A stretch of DNA of 64,000 nucleotides from assembly GCA_964606085.1 (NCBI GenBank), contig CAZSFD010000016.1, positions 1-64,000 on the forward strand. Direction: 5' to 3'. Made by a program: the position numbers and the translations under genes. Shown in pieces: positions 23,901-30,919 of this stretch. Position 1 is the stretch's first letter, and the number at the start of each line of letters is the position of its first letter. The notes below the pieces were generated by a model, which was given only the letters and a program-made list of their open reading frames with translations, was not told the origin of the DNA and did no database searches. Source of the stretch: CAIQJJ01 sp964606085 (GTDB lineage: Bacteria; Chloroflexota; Anaerolineae; Anaerolineales; UBA4823).

Positions 23901-25504
23901 GCAAGCTCACGCAGCGAAAACTGTAAAATTTCATCCAGTGTCGCCACTGAGCCAGTCAGGCTGGCAATGCGGCGCAGGGCTTCGGCGCGTTGCGCCCTCT
24001 CTTGTGTCTGTTGAACCAGGTTGGCATTCTCGATGATGGTGGCCGTCTGTCCTGCCATGATTTCTACGAGGCGCACATCATCATCGCTAAAGGGCGTGTT
24101 ATCGGTCTTATCGCCCACTTGCAAATATCCCAGGCAGCGCCCAGACACCGTTAATGGCACCAAAACGGTCTGGACAATGCCTGCCGCCGTTGCTAATGAA
24201 TCTAACCCCAGGGCGGCCAGCGATGGATCATCGGATGCATCGGTTGATACGATGGTTGCCTGCGCCAGCCAGACTTCCTCTGCCGGCGTTCCGGGTGTAA
24301 TATGAATGCGGTATAAACCGATTGTCTGATCAGGAATGCCGATGAAGGGGCGTTGCGCTTCCAGGTTGCGCCGATTCGCATCGTAAATCAGGAACCCCAG
24401 GCTTTTTACATCCAACAATGGCTTGATACTTTCCACCAGGCGAGCAAACAGGTCTTGTTGATCGCCTGAAGCGCCTACGGCGTGGGCGATTTGTGCCAGG
24501 CCAGCCAGTTCACGCCCGCGATCCTGTTCATCTTGGAGCAGAATGGCGTTGTAAAGGCCGACCGCGGCCTGGCCAGCTAAAATGGTAGCCATTTCCAGAT
24601 CGCGCTCGCCAAAAGCGTTGATCGCCAAGGATGCCATTTCCAAAGTACCCACCAGATGCCCGCCAACCAGTAATGGCACACCCAGGTAGGAACGAAAAGG
24701 GTAGTCAACCCGCTTGACTGATAAGCGAATGTTTCGGAAGGTCTCTACATTGTGTATCAGCAATGGGCTGCGATGCGTGATCAAGTAGCCGCTGTAACCC
24801 TCGTTGGCGCGATAGACCGTATCCATCACCTTCTCAAGTTGGCGATCAACCCCGCTAACCCCAGTAAAACGATAAGGCACCAGGCATTGGTTGGCTGCAT
24901 CCCATACGGTAATTTCGGCCATGTCGGCAGGCACCAAACGCTCCAGGCTATCTAATATCGCCTCCAAGGTCTTCTCAATTGTGGTATGCGTCGCAATAGA
25001 TTGGGTCAGTTCGGCAAAAGTCAATAAAACTTCATTGGTCAAACGGGATGTATCGCCAACTTCCCTCTCGATTGAGGGCATTTCACGCATCGAGATCAGC
25101 ACAGCCTCATTGCCACCCATTACGCTGGCATCTGAGGCAATACGGTAAGAAGTGGCTTCAATCACTTTCCCATTCAATGACAGACGGGCCTGCCCTTCCG
25201 ATCGGCATAACTGCCAAAAGGTTTCACCAGGCCGCACGCGGCGCACCAGGCGTTCGATATTGAGTTCATCTGTTGTGTGCTCATCAAACCATTCACGGGC
25301 AATGGCGTTGGCATAACTGACACGCCCCCCAGTTTGAATCACCATGACCGCATCGTTTATGACGGATACGTTTGCACCATTAACAGAAACTTCTGGCGGA
25401 TTAGGGCGAAGATGCGCAGCCGCACGCAATATAGCATAGACCAACGCACTAAGCGCCAATCCAGCCAAAACAGCGATGATACCCAACGTTTCTGCACTCA
25501 TCAT
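17960..25504 (-). CDS. Giant multi-GAF sensor histidine kinase
   Basis: A kinase of about 2,514 residues. One N-terminal membrane helix (LGIIAVLAGLALSALVYAIL) is followed by a PAS-like domain, about eleven consecutive GAF domains (about residues 170-2080) joined by helical S-helix-like linkers of the form QLxALxxVxxxxxSSLxxxxL, a second PAS (AILEAVADGVLVTDVQGKI), HisKA with FVATVSHELRTPMTSIKGY, and HATPase (VVDNLLENAYQYTP, DNGIGISAEE, GTGLGLSIV). The GAF domains end in the usual form (VPL...G...V/I...L...QVAIALQNA). Ligands are unknown. GTG 25516 or ATG 25504/25501 could start it, and no clear ribosome site decides. The partner is probably the CheY-like protein 15 bases downstream. Confidence 0.93.
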   Translation of the reverse strand: MMSAETLGIIAVLAGLALSALVYAILRAAAHLRPNPPEVSVNGANVSVINDAVMVIQTGGRVSYANAIAREWFDEHTTDELNIERLVRRVRPGETFWQLCRSEGQARLSLNGKVIEATSYRIASDASVMGGNEAVLISMREMPSIEREVGDTSRLTNEVLLTFAELTQSIATHTTIEKTLEAILDSLERLVPADMAEITVWDAANQCLVPYRFTGVSGVDRQLEKVMDTVYRANEGYSGYLITHRSPLLIHNVETFRNIRLSVKRVDYPFRSYLGVPLLVGGHLVGTLEMASLAINAFGERDLEMATILAGQAAVGLYNAILLQDEQDRGRELAGLAQIAHAVGASGDQQDLFARLVESIKPLLDVKSLGFLIYDANRRNLEAQRPFIGIPDQTIGLYRIHITPGTPAEEVWLAQATIVSTDASDDPSLAALGLDSLATAAGIVQTVLVPLTVSGRCLGYLQVGDKTDNTPFSDDDVRLVEIMAGQTATIIENANLVQQTQERAQRAEALRRIASLTGSVATLDEILQFSLRELAQLLRADWALIFLLDQDRGGLNLHTASSFGPSPHLIADVSQLSLESQNFRTTVTARQDVYFSGNAQTDDTAKPFYTALVQKLGIRSLVVVPLIIRGRGVGELLLGSRQADFFHRSDVGLVVTTASQLTVAIEKSQLLGQTDESLRRRVEQLTALANIGREINSTLELSATIQLVYDELLRITQADCGNICLFEAREPAIYPTNDTPLKISLLIGDDRPHRLSEIEASVVEKDDILVIADFLRPQDAPGEAVTMEAPHGYIRSALLAPIHYQGQIAGLIHLHGRAPNLFDEAALEIVQAMATQAAIALGNAQRYQEHRQRNELLSRRVETLSKLFETTRSVHVEQPLDDSLETIAYAIQEATPFNVVLISTYDQRNQQLMRRAGVGLPLDVMGELRSRSQSWQVIAQFISPEFRVSHSYFVPRDRRPVKPAELHVEIRQHSTFDVNGDRWHAEDILFVPMYDGQERPLGLISVDAPRNGLRPDRPTIEALEVFASQAAFIIESWSKLDALHVHSSALQKEMDQLRLSANASINLAQVQLPLMLHKDVEQTLAIQRLGQRVRRIRAGLDIAELVNQQNNRENVLLALGQEMLARLEMDVALVAEPLSGGPHLLYALGEIPANANPEPLLGQRNPLRLALQNGTLIHAENLESSEWRSTPLLQALDAKSFLCLPIQVEQGIDAAVLVTSRKPLPQITQEDEQVFHLVARQVAIALQNLRLLTETNRRLQEVNLLLDFSRQLGSLEPVSILKTLVESAMKVLPAAHAVMVALWQPDESVLLPQYAAGYRDDSLILQIPYHSGEALPGRVFEQGQAQLVEQVDFARQYNLPPESLLRYRDATAGLPLSSLIVPIQTMENKLGVMVLDNFKEPGAFTPDDMALVSSLTQQTALALENARLFQSAEQRTAQLQALTNVAATITSSLQTDELITSLLDQMKTILPYETGTLWLRQGQQMTVRAARGFEDSDERVGLSVTITDSLLLAEMLQTSQPISAGDVREDIRFPSLLEPRYFSWLGVPLLSKGEVVGVIALEKQEANFYTHEHVQAAMTFAGQASVALQNANLFEESARRAVELNDRSQRLALLNRLSADLSSSLDAGQILTMGLHELIQAINGTAGAAVLFDETAYGSLVAEIPQRVEALPARLPQVALFDRLRESLGIFSAEDVRQEAELKALAAFFENHQARAILVLPLATGSDVHGMLLVYQDQEYRFSPDEVELARTIGNQVAVAIQNAQLFSETQRLFAETRQHSAELALLFEMGVNISQVLDQQKLMEATFENVIQLTRADAVVVALVNDDNTFTVNGLDQGERLGPIKREMTGQSYSEAVLKSGSPVLIHDTQSEQEEKPAPEEQIGEPVRCWLGVPLTVRGAAIGVISVQSYQPNMFDIATQRLLVQVANQLAIAFDNARLLGAAQDYAANLEKSVNERTEQLAREHRRTQTLLGIISELSTSLDLDLVLNRTLRVINDTLGSEHSLIMLINPDEATLQLRASLGYSAPVPKGGIASTLKVNEGLAGWVIGNRQAALIPDLWEDWRWVRRDDQTELHRSAIAVPLVIGEENLGAMLLFHRHPNFFTPDQLELVQATAKQIAVALNNAQLFRLIRDQAERLGDMLRTQHVETSRSQAILEAVADGVLVTDVQGKITLFNDSAEKVLGLGRQQVLGRSLEHFLGLFGNAGQTWVETIRTWSEDPTTYKPGDIYAEQIELDNRRVVAVHLSPVRLRSDFLGTVSIFRDITHMVEVDRLKSEFVATVSHELRTPMTSIKGYVDVMLMGATGQLSEQQSHFLKIVKSNTERLAILVNDLLDISRIEAGRATLSMQPVDLAKVIETSVNDLMRRMQEENRPIKIDMSVQPDLPHPLGDTERIRQVVDNLLENAYQYTPVDEWDGLIRIHAYQNENEIQVDVTDNGIGISAEEQERVFERFYRGEDPLVLATSGTGLGLSIVQRLIEMHNGRIWMESTGVRGEGSTFSFTLPVAPHTSTSEA

Positions 25505-25550
25505 CACCCAATTCACTCATTGCGCCAGCCGTGTTCGGCAAAAAGAAAAA

Positions 25551-26438
25551 TCAAACATCCTTGCGGCGAGCTTCGGCGGCCATCTCCGTGATCTCACGGA
25601 TATCGGCAAAATCATATTCCACCGGCGAAACCACGCCCACGGCCAGGCCCATCAAGGCAACCTGGCGTGGTTGGCCGGTCGCATCCAGCACTTCGATATA
25701 GCCGCGTTCGCGATCCATAAAACTGTAATGGGTTTTAATCTCATCCACAAAGCGGGTCTTAAGACGCTGCTGGATGTTTGCTGCAGCAGCGTGCGTGGTG
25801 ATGAGGATGAAATTATCTCCACCAGCATGGCCGATAAAATCATTCGGCGAACCCAATTCATCCAGCACTTCTCCCATTAGCATCGCCGTAAAGCGCAGCA
25901 CGTCATCACCGGCCACGAAGCCATAGACATCTTTGAAAGCCTCGAACCAGTTCACCCGAATATCCATCAAGGCCCAATCACGCTGGCGGATGATACGACG
26001 CAATTGCTCTTCGATCAACCTGCCGGCCGGAAGGCCCGAACGTGGGTCGGTCAGGTTTTGCACTTCGGCGCGAGCAATGGCGCGTTGCACCCGTAACTTT
26101 AACTCTTCAATATCAAAGGGCTTGGTAATGTAGTCATCGGCGCCCAGTTCCAGGCCCTGCAGTTTGTCGCTGCGCTCATCCTTCTGGGTTAAAAAGATGA
26201 TCGGCACATGGCTGGTACGGGTATTGGTGCGCAAGATGCGGCATACTTCAAAACCATCAATATCGGGCAACATGATGTCCAGAACAATCAGGTGTGGCAG
26301 GTTCTGACGGGTTTTATCTAGTGCCACCGAGCCGCGCGGGGCAATGTCCGCGTCATATCCCTGGCCAGAGAAGTAGATTTTCAACATGTTTGAAATGTCG
26401 AAATCGTCCTCCACAATCAGTAATCGGGCTTTACTCAT
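25551..26438 (-). CDS. Response regulator with degenerate GGDEF domain
   Basis: A 295-residue protein. The receiver domain spans residues 1-120 with phosphoacceptor Asp54 (IVLDIMLPDIDG) and lysine in ITKPFD. Residues about 130-295 are a GGDEF-like domain whose signature is GGDNF (206-210), so the catalytic glutamate is replaced by Asn, and the metal-site region reads LMDIRVNWFEAFKD. No RxxD inhibitory site is visible. It is therefore unlikely to make c-di-GMP and more likely binds a nucleotide or a partner. GGGAGGCCC precedes the ATG. It sits between the reductase-like gene and the giant kinase gene. Confidence 0.88.
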   Translation of the reverse strand: MSKARLLIVEDDFDISNMLKIYFSGQGYDADIAPRGSVALDKTRQNLPHLIVLDIMLPDIDGFEVCRILRTNTRTSHVPIIFLTQKDERSDKLQGLELGADDYITKPFDIEELKLRVQRAIARAEVQNLTDPRSGLPAGRLIEEQLRRIIRQRDWALMDIRVNWFEAFKDVYGFVAGDDVLRFTAMLMGEVLDELGSPNDFIGHAGGDNFILITTHAAAANIQQRLKTRFVDEIKTHYSFMDRERGYIEVLDATGQPRQVALMGLAVGVVSPVEYDFADIREITEMAAEARRKDV

Positions 26439-26452
26439 ATCGGGCCTCCCAA

Positions 26453-27535
26453 TCAGCGTTTTTTCTTGGCATTCTCACGAATCCGTTGAATGTGTTCTTC
26501 GGTCACGGGCCGCTCAAATGAGCGAAACCCGCTTAACTGAAAACCGTGTTTATCGGCGATTTGGGTAATCTCTTCCACACGGGTGCGCGTGATTTCTTTA
26601 CCGAGCGTATAATCTTCCAGGCGTCCTTCGAGTGTCAGGGCAATCGTTTCGGCCATGCAGGCATAGCCTTTGCCAGGTGGAAAACCGAAGTTAAAGTGAA
26701 AATCAGCCGGGCCGGGGATATCCACCATGCCACCATCAATCACCAACACGTCATCACGCATGGCTGCCACCTGCACAGAGACATCGCGTGGGCGAGCCAC
26801 ATCACACACCACACTGCCGGGTTGCAGATGTTCCGGGTGAATGACGGCGTGCATCGCGCTGGTTACGGTAAGGATCAATTGTGCATGGCGTAAATCGTCT
26901 ATCTGATCGCTGATGACGATTTCCGCGGCGCTTCCTGCATCCAAAATGCGTTGGCGCAAAGCAGCCAGTACATCCAGGCGTCTACCAATCAACAGCAGCT
27001 TGCTGACCTGCTCGGCCAATAGCTCTGAACATACCTGTCCAATCGCGCCAGATGCGCCAACCACAGCCGCCGAAGTATTTGCCATGACGATATTCATGGT
27101 CTCAGCCGCCTTGCGCACCGAGCGCACAGCTACCGCAATGGTATACGAGTCGCCTGTTGTAACCGGAATTTGCAGGTGGCGGGCAATGGTCTGCCCGGCA
27201 TCACCGACAACAGACGTATACGCGCCGAGACCGAGCATTCCAGCGCCCAGTTTTTCCGCAAGGTGGCCAGTTTCTATAATCTTACGATAAACTCGCTTTT
27301 CCGGCAACTCCATAAAATGTACCGGAGTTAACGGGCAAGCCAGCAACCAGCCTTTGATTTGTTTACCCGTACTGGCAGAGGTGATCCCACTTACTTCAGA
27401 AAGGTAGACGGGGGGAAAATATGGGGCCAGCAGTTTGACCTGCCATTCGGTGACAACTTTTGCGAGGAGTGGAAACTTGCGGCTGATATCACGCTTGGGG
27501 TCTATGGGATGGATGATGAAAGCAAAGGTATCCAC
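26453..27535 (-). CDS. Acyl-ACP reductase-like NAD(P)-binding protein
   Basis: A 360-residue protein resembling cyanobacterial acyl-ACP reductase (AAR), which reduces fatty acyl-ACP to fatty aldehyde with NADPH. Shared features, by family knowledge: an N-terminal acyl-handling region with GLGAYTSVVGD and TTGDSYTIAVAV, Rossmann glycines VVGASGAIG (158-166), CDVARPRD, IDGGMVDIPG, and the cysteine of GKGYACMAETIAL at position 293, matching the AAR cysteine that carries the acyl thioester. The start is GTG 27535, three bases after the previous stop codon. No aldehyde-deformylating oxygenase is nearby, so the product may be an aldehyde used for lipid or signal synthesis. Shikimate-dehydrogenase-like folds are the main alternative. 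Confidence 0.72.
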   Translation of the reverse strand: MDTFAFIIHPIDPKRDISRKFPLLAKVVTEWQVKLLAPYFPPVYLSEVSGITSASTGKQIKGWLLACPLTPVHFMELPEKRVYRKIIETGHLAEKLGAGMLGLGAYTSVVGDAGQTIARHLQIPVTTGDSYTIAVAVRSVRKAAETMNIVMANTSAAVVGASGAIGQVCSELLAEQVSKLLLIGRRLDVLAALRQRILDAGSAAEIVISDQIDDLRHAQLILTVTSAMHAVIHPEHLQPGSVVCDVARPRDVSVQVAAMRDDVLVIDGGMVDIPGPADFHFNFGFPPGKGYACMAETIALTLEGRLEDYTLGKEITRTRVEEITQIADKHGFQLSGFRSFERPVTEEHIQRIRENAKKKR

Positions 27536-27538
27536 AAG

Positions 27539-28816
27539 TTACCATGATTCTTCCACTTGTTCGCCCGGGCGCGGATACAGGCGGGGATGCAGGTTCTTGA
27601 ACTTGAGTTTGTGATGATCGCTATCTTCATAGCGCACATCTTTTTCAATAACACGCCGTTCGGGCGAGGCAAACAATACGACATCCGATTCAATTGTGCG
27701 GGCGGGGAAGATGATCATCCCGGCACCCAGGCGGCAATTATGCCCAACACAACTGCCCAAGACTGGACGGTTGGCAATTCCCAGCTTCCCATTGCCATCA
27801 ATCGCACGCAATGGTGCAGGTAACAAATTGTAATCGGTAAAGGTAGAACCAGCACCGACAAATGTGCTGCGGCCTACCACACACATTTGTAAACAAGTAT
27901 TCTGTGCAACCATGCTGTAGTCCATAAACGTCGTCATAAATAAAGCGGCGCGAAACGGCAAGAAAGTGCCATCTCCCACCACCGAAAGCATCAGTTGACA
28001 TCCCTGGCCTACATTCACATTATCGCCAATGATACAGTTTTCGATCACGGCCCCTGCGTCAATGTGAACATTGTCGCCAATTGTGGTCGGCCCATAAATC
28101 ATGGCCCCGGGGTGAATCGTACAATTACGACCTACTTTTACCAGTGGCGAAGATGTCAGCAACTGTCGGCCTTCGTAAAGTGCCGTGCCTAACACGCGCA
28201 ACTTGAACGCCAATTCATTATCCAGGCGTTTTTGTGTGCGCACAGCGCGGCCAAATAAGCCAAATACGATGTCAGCGATAAAGATATGTGTCCAGCAATC
28301 AATTGCCATAACGCTGATCTCTGGCACATGAAAGATCAAGTCACCCTGCTCGTAAGCCATATAGGTTGGCACATGATAGTATCCCGCTTCTGATGTCTTC
28401 AAATCTATCACAAGCGGCGTAGCCTCTTCCTGAGTGCCATGCGGATAGTACCAAAAATCAGCCAGGTAGATGTTGCCATCGGGAACATACGATATTGAGA
28501 GCGGTAAGGCGTGTTCGCGAAAAGCAGCATCTTCCACCGAAAAAGCCAGCCGGCTGGCGCCTTTGCGCGATTTTGCCGCTTTCAAAAATGTTTCGACAAA
28601 GCTGGAGTCAAAATACAAATTATCCCGATAAACCAGGCATTCTTCCTTCACATCGGGCAAATCCATCCCAAACGGCAACTCCAATTCACGCGTCACATAA
28701 GGGGCCAAGGTATCTCGCTGAGACAACCATAGCGGGCGGTTCATAATCCGCAAATCACGCGCGCGTTCGTTAAAGGGATTAATGTAATTGGGGTTCTGGA
28801 GGATGATTTTGAGCAT
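27539..28816 (-). CDS. Left-handed beta-helix (hexapeptide) protein, GlmU-like
   Basis: A 425-residue protein. The N-terminal part contains NPNYINPFNERARDLRIMNR and PLWLSQRDTLAPYV. A central region is unassigned. From about residue 225 to 380 there are hexapeptide repeats of the left-handed beta-helix type (IHPGAMIYGPTTIGDNVHID, IIGDNVNVGQGC, LGSCVGHNCRLGAGMIIFPA), as in GlmU and other acyl or nucleotidyl transferases. There is no clear signal peptide. It lies 11 bases after the V4R gene and 3 bases before the reductase-like gene, so it is co-expressed with both. An acyltransferase acting on the same lipid intermediate is a reasonable guess, not a demonstrated role. Confidence 0.78.
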   Translation of the reverse strand: MLKIILQNPNYINPFNERARDLRIMNRPLWLSQRDTLAPYVTRELELPFGMDLPDVKEECLVYRDNLYFDSSFVETFLKAAKSRKGASRLAFSVEDAAFREHALPLSISYVPDGNIYLADFWYYPHGTQEEATPLVIDLKTSEAGYYHVPTYMAYEQGDLIFHVPEISVMAIDCWTHIFIADIVFGLFGRAVRTQKRLDNELAFKLRVLGTALYEGRQLLTSSPLVKVGRNCTIHPGAMIYGPTTIGDNVHIDAGAVIENCIIGDNVNVGQGCQLMLSVVGDGTFLPFRAALFMTTFMDYSMVAQNTCLQMCVVGRSTFVGAGSTFTDYNLLPAPLRAIDGNGKLGIANRPVLGSCVGHNCRLGAGMIIFPARTIESDVVLFASPERRVIEKDVRYEDSDHHKLKFKNLHPRLYPRPGEQVEESW

Positions 28817-28827
28817 TCTCGCTCACA

Positions 28828-29475
28828 TTATTCAATGACCTGTTTATCCACTGCAATTGTACAAGTGGGATCGCCTTTCGCCACACACCATATCTCTTCA
28901 ATGTTGAAGTATTTACCACCGCTAACCCAATACAGTGCTTCTTGCAATACCCCAACAGCCAAATGGCAAACCGGGGTATCTGCCTTGCGATTCCAGCAAA
29001 CTGGGCAACGTTCGATATGCCATAGGATTTGCGATGATGTTTCCTCGATGCGTACGATTTGATCGCTGTAATTATTGAACAGGTCTGCAAACAACCCCGC
29101 GCCGACACGCAGTTTGGTCTCCAAGGGCAATAATCGAAACGCCAGTTCGGTAGAACCGATCATCAGGCCAAAGTCGCGAATACCGTATTTGAAACAGGTA
29201 CGCCCGGTTCGTAAGGCCAATCCTCGCCCGCTGCGCGGGCCATATAATTGTTCAAGGGTCAGCAAGGTAAGGCTTAACTCATCAAAAGAATACCCTTTTG
29301 CCAGGTTATCGGGCGGCAAATCATTAATCCGATATTGTAAATTAGCCAGGTTGAGCACTGCACTCAAACCAACATGGCTGAGAACTTCGCCCAGGGCTTG
29401 CAAGATGGTGCGTCCCATTTTGTTGGGGTAAAAGTAATTCATTTCTGGTGAAGCTTGGGCTGGCGTTTCAGTCAT
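28828..29475 (-). CDS. V4R-domain small-molecule-binding protein
   Basis: A 215-residue protein. The C-terminal half is a V4R (4-vinyl reductase) domain with a cysteine set typical of the family: CPVCWNR, TPVCHLAVG, EEIWCVAKGDPTCTI (residues about 150-207). V4R domains bind hydrophobic small molecules or, in some proteins, metal or haem. The N-terminal half (MNYFYPNKMGRTILQALGEV, LRVGAGLFADLFNNYSD) fits the helical part of the same fold. Its ATG overlaps the stop codon of the hydrolase gene (ATGA at 29472-29475), so the two are translationally coupled. It is a plausible ligand sensor for the operon. Confidence 0.82.
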   Translation of the reverse strand: MTETPAQASPEMNYFYPNKMGRTILQALGEVLSHVGLSAVLNLANLQYRINDLPPDNLAKGYSFDELSLTLLTLEQLYGPRSGRGLALRTGRTCFKYGIRDFGLMIGSTELAFRLLPLETKLRVGAGLFADLFNNYSDQIVRIEETSSQILWHIERCPVCWNRKADTPVCHLAVGVLQEALYWVSGGKYFNIEEIWCVAKGDPTCTIAVDKQVIE

Positions 29476-30308
29476 ACAGGAATAACCTTTTCCGGGGTAG
29501 CAATTATCGGGCTTGTTGGCGGCGTATCATCGAGAAAACTGCGCAATTTTTCCTTGAAGCCCGTGGGATCATCGAGCATGATAAAATGACCCGCCTGGGG
29601 GAAAATTTCAATCCGTGCGTTCACAATCCCTTGCTGCAAGGGCTTCCATTGTTTGGGATGAACCACAATATCCTTTGGGCCATACATGCCCATCACAGGT
29701 ACTTTAATTTCGTTCAGCCTTGGGCGCAAATCGGTGCGACGCAACGAACCAATACTCAAGAAGAATGCTTCCAGTTTTGTGCGGGAAACATCTCGATCCA
29801 TCATTTGCGACCAATTTTTATCGGCGCTATAAAATGGCGCCAACAATCGGTAAGATAACTTGAATGCCCATAAATTATGGTAAACCACCCAACCAATTGG
29901 ACGCATGCCAAATAATTTGAGTAGAACCGAAAGCGATGCCCCAGTAATTGGCGATCCAATCACAACCACCTTTTTGACACGCTGGGGGTATTGGATAGCC
30001 ATGGATAAACTAACGGTTCCCCCCATGCTATGTCCAACCAATGGCGCCTGGATAATCCCCAACTGATCCATGAATTGGTCTACCATTCTGACAAAATCCT
30101 GCACCACATACGTTTCTGTCTGTTTGGTATCCGATTCGCCAAACCCCCAGAAATCCAGCGCATAGGTGCGGTAATACCGCCCCAGGTAAGACATGGTATC
30201 TTGCCACAATCCCCAAGATCCCAAGTAACCATGCAACAAAATCACCGGGCGGCCACGCCCGTATACTTCATAATGAACAATGCCCTGATCAGTGGTGATG
30301 GATGACAC
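29472..30308 (-). CDS. Alpha/beta hydrolase, catalytically intact
   Basis: A 278-residue alpha/beta hydrolase. The nucleophile elbow is GHSMGG with Ser94, the oxyanion hole HGYLGSW, and the acid and histidine lie in MYGPKDIVV and QAGHFIMLDD. This fits an esterase, thioesterase or lipase-like enzyme acting on a small ester. The N-terminus is nearly the same as that of the serine-less protein at 16772-17560, pointing to an old duplication with one copy at each end of the operon. The start is GTG 30308, with CGAGGATTGCT before it. The stop overlaps the V4R start by four bases. Confidence 0.9.
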   Translation of the reverse strand: MSSITTDQGIVHYEVYGRGRPVILLHGYLGSWGLWQDTMSYLGRYYRTYALDFWGFGESDTKQTETYVVQDFVRMVDQFMDQLGIIQAPLVGHSMGGTVSLSMAIQYPQRVKKVVVIGSPITGASLSVLLKLFGMRPIGWVVYHNLWAFKLSYRLLAPFYSADKNWSQMMDRDVSRTKLEAFFLSIGSLRRTDLRPRLNEIKVPVMGMYGPKDIVVHPKQWKPLQQGIVNARIEIFPQAGHFIMLDDPTGFKEKLRSFLDDTPPTSPIIATPEKVIPV

Positions 30309-30347
30309 AGCAATCCTCGGGCCGAAACCGGCACCCCGTTTCGCTGG

Positions 30348-30878
30348 CTACGCTTCCATCTCAGCCAGAATGCTATACAACAACTCCAATAAGACGTTTT
30401 TGACCGTCTCCTTGTCTGTTGCCACACAGGGGAGTAATTTCACTTTTTTATCCAGACGCAAAGCGATGCGGATATCATCAACATCCCACGCTTCCGAACG
30501 GTCTTGCTTATTGGCCGCCACCACATACGGCGTGGGGGCATACGCTCGGAATGTCTCCAGAATGCTGCGGGCCTCACGGAAGGTTTCTGGCCGAGTGCTA
30601 TCCACCATGACGATGAAACCTAACATACCTTCCGAAAGAATCTCCCACATGAAATCGAAGCGGCGTTGACCAGGTGTACCGAACAAATAGAGCACCAGTT
30701 CGCTATCCACCGTAATGCGGCCAAAGTCCATCGCCACGGTGGTCGCTTCTTTGACCTTTTCGGCTTCGGAAGAAATCTTCCGTTCGGTTGAGACCACATC
30801 TATCTCGCTGACCGACTGAATAAACTGGCTTTTGCCAGCGTTAAAGGGTCCCGTAACCACCATTTTTACCGTTTGCAT
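30348..30878 (-). CDS. Small GTPase, Mgl/Cvn-like
   Basis: A 176-residue Ras-like GTPase. P-loop GPFNAGKSQF (residues 10-19), G3 FGTPGQRRFDFMWE, G4 AANKQDRSE. Bacterial proteins of this size are switch GTPases such as MglA or the GTPase of Streptomyces conservons, usually paired with a roadblock or DUF4388 protein that sets their nucleotide state. That fits the DUF4388 gene 41 bases upstream. GGAAGGATAACG precedes the ATG. It probably links the operon's sensor proteins to a location or activity switch. Confidence 0.87.
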   Translation of the reverse strand: MQTVKMVVTGPFNAGKSQFIQSVSEIDVVSTERKISSEAEKVKEATTVAMDFGRITVDSELVLYLFGTPGQRRFDFMWEILSEGMLGFIVMVDSTRPETFREARSILETFRAYAPTPYVVAANKQDRSEAWDVDDIRIALRLDKKVKLLPCVATDKETVKNVLLELLYSILAEMEA

Positions 30879-30919
30879 AGGCGTTATCCTTCCAGACAGA
30901 AATGAGAGCGGTCAAAAAA

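Noticed and set aside
25551..26438. Active diguanylate cyclase
   Set aside because: The GGDEF signature is GGDNF, lacking the catalytic glutamate.
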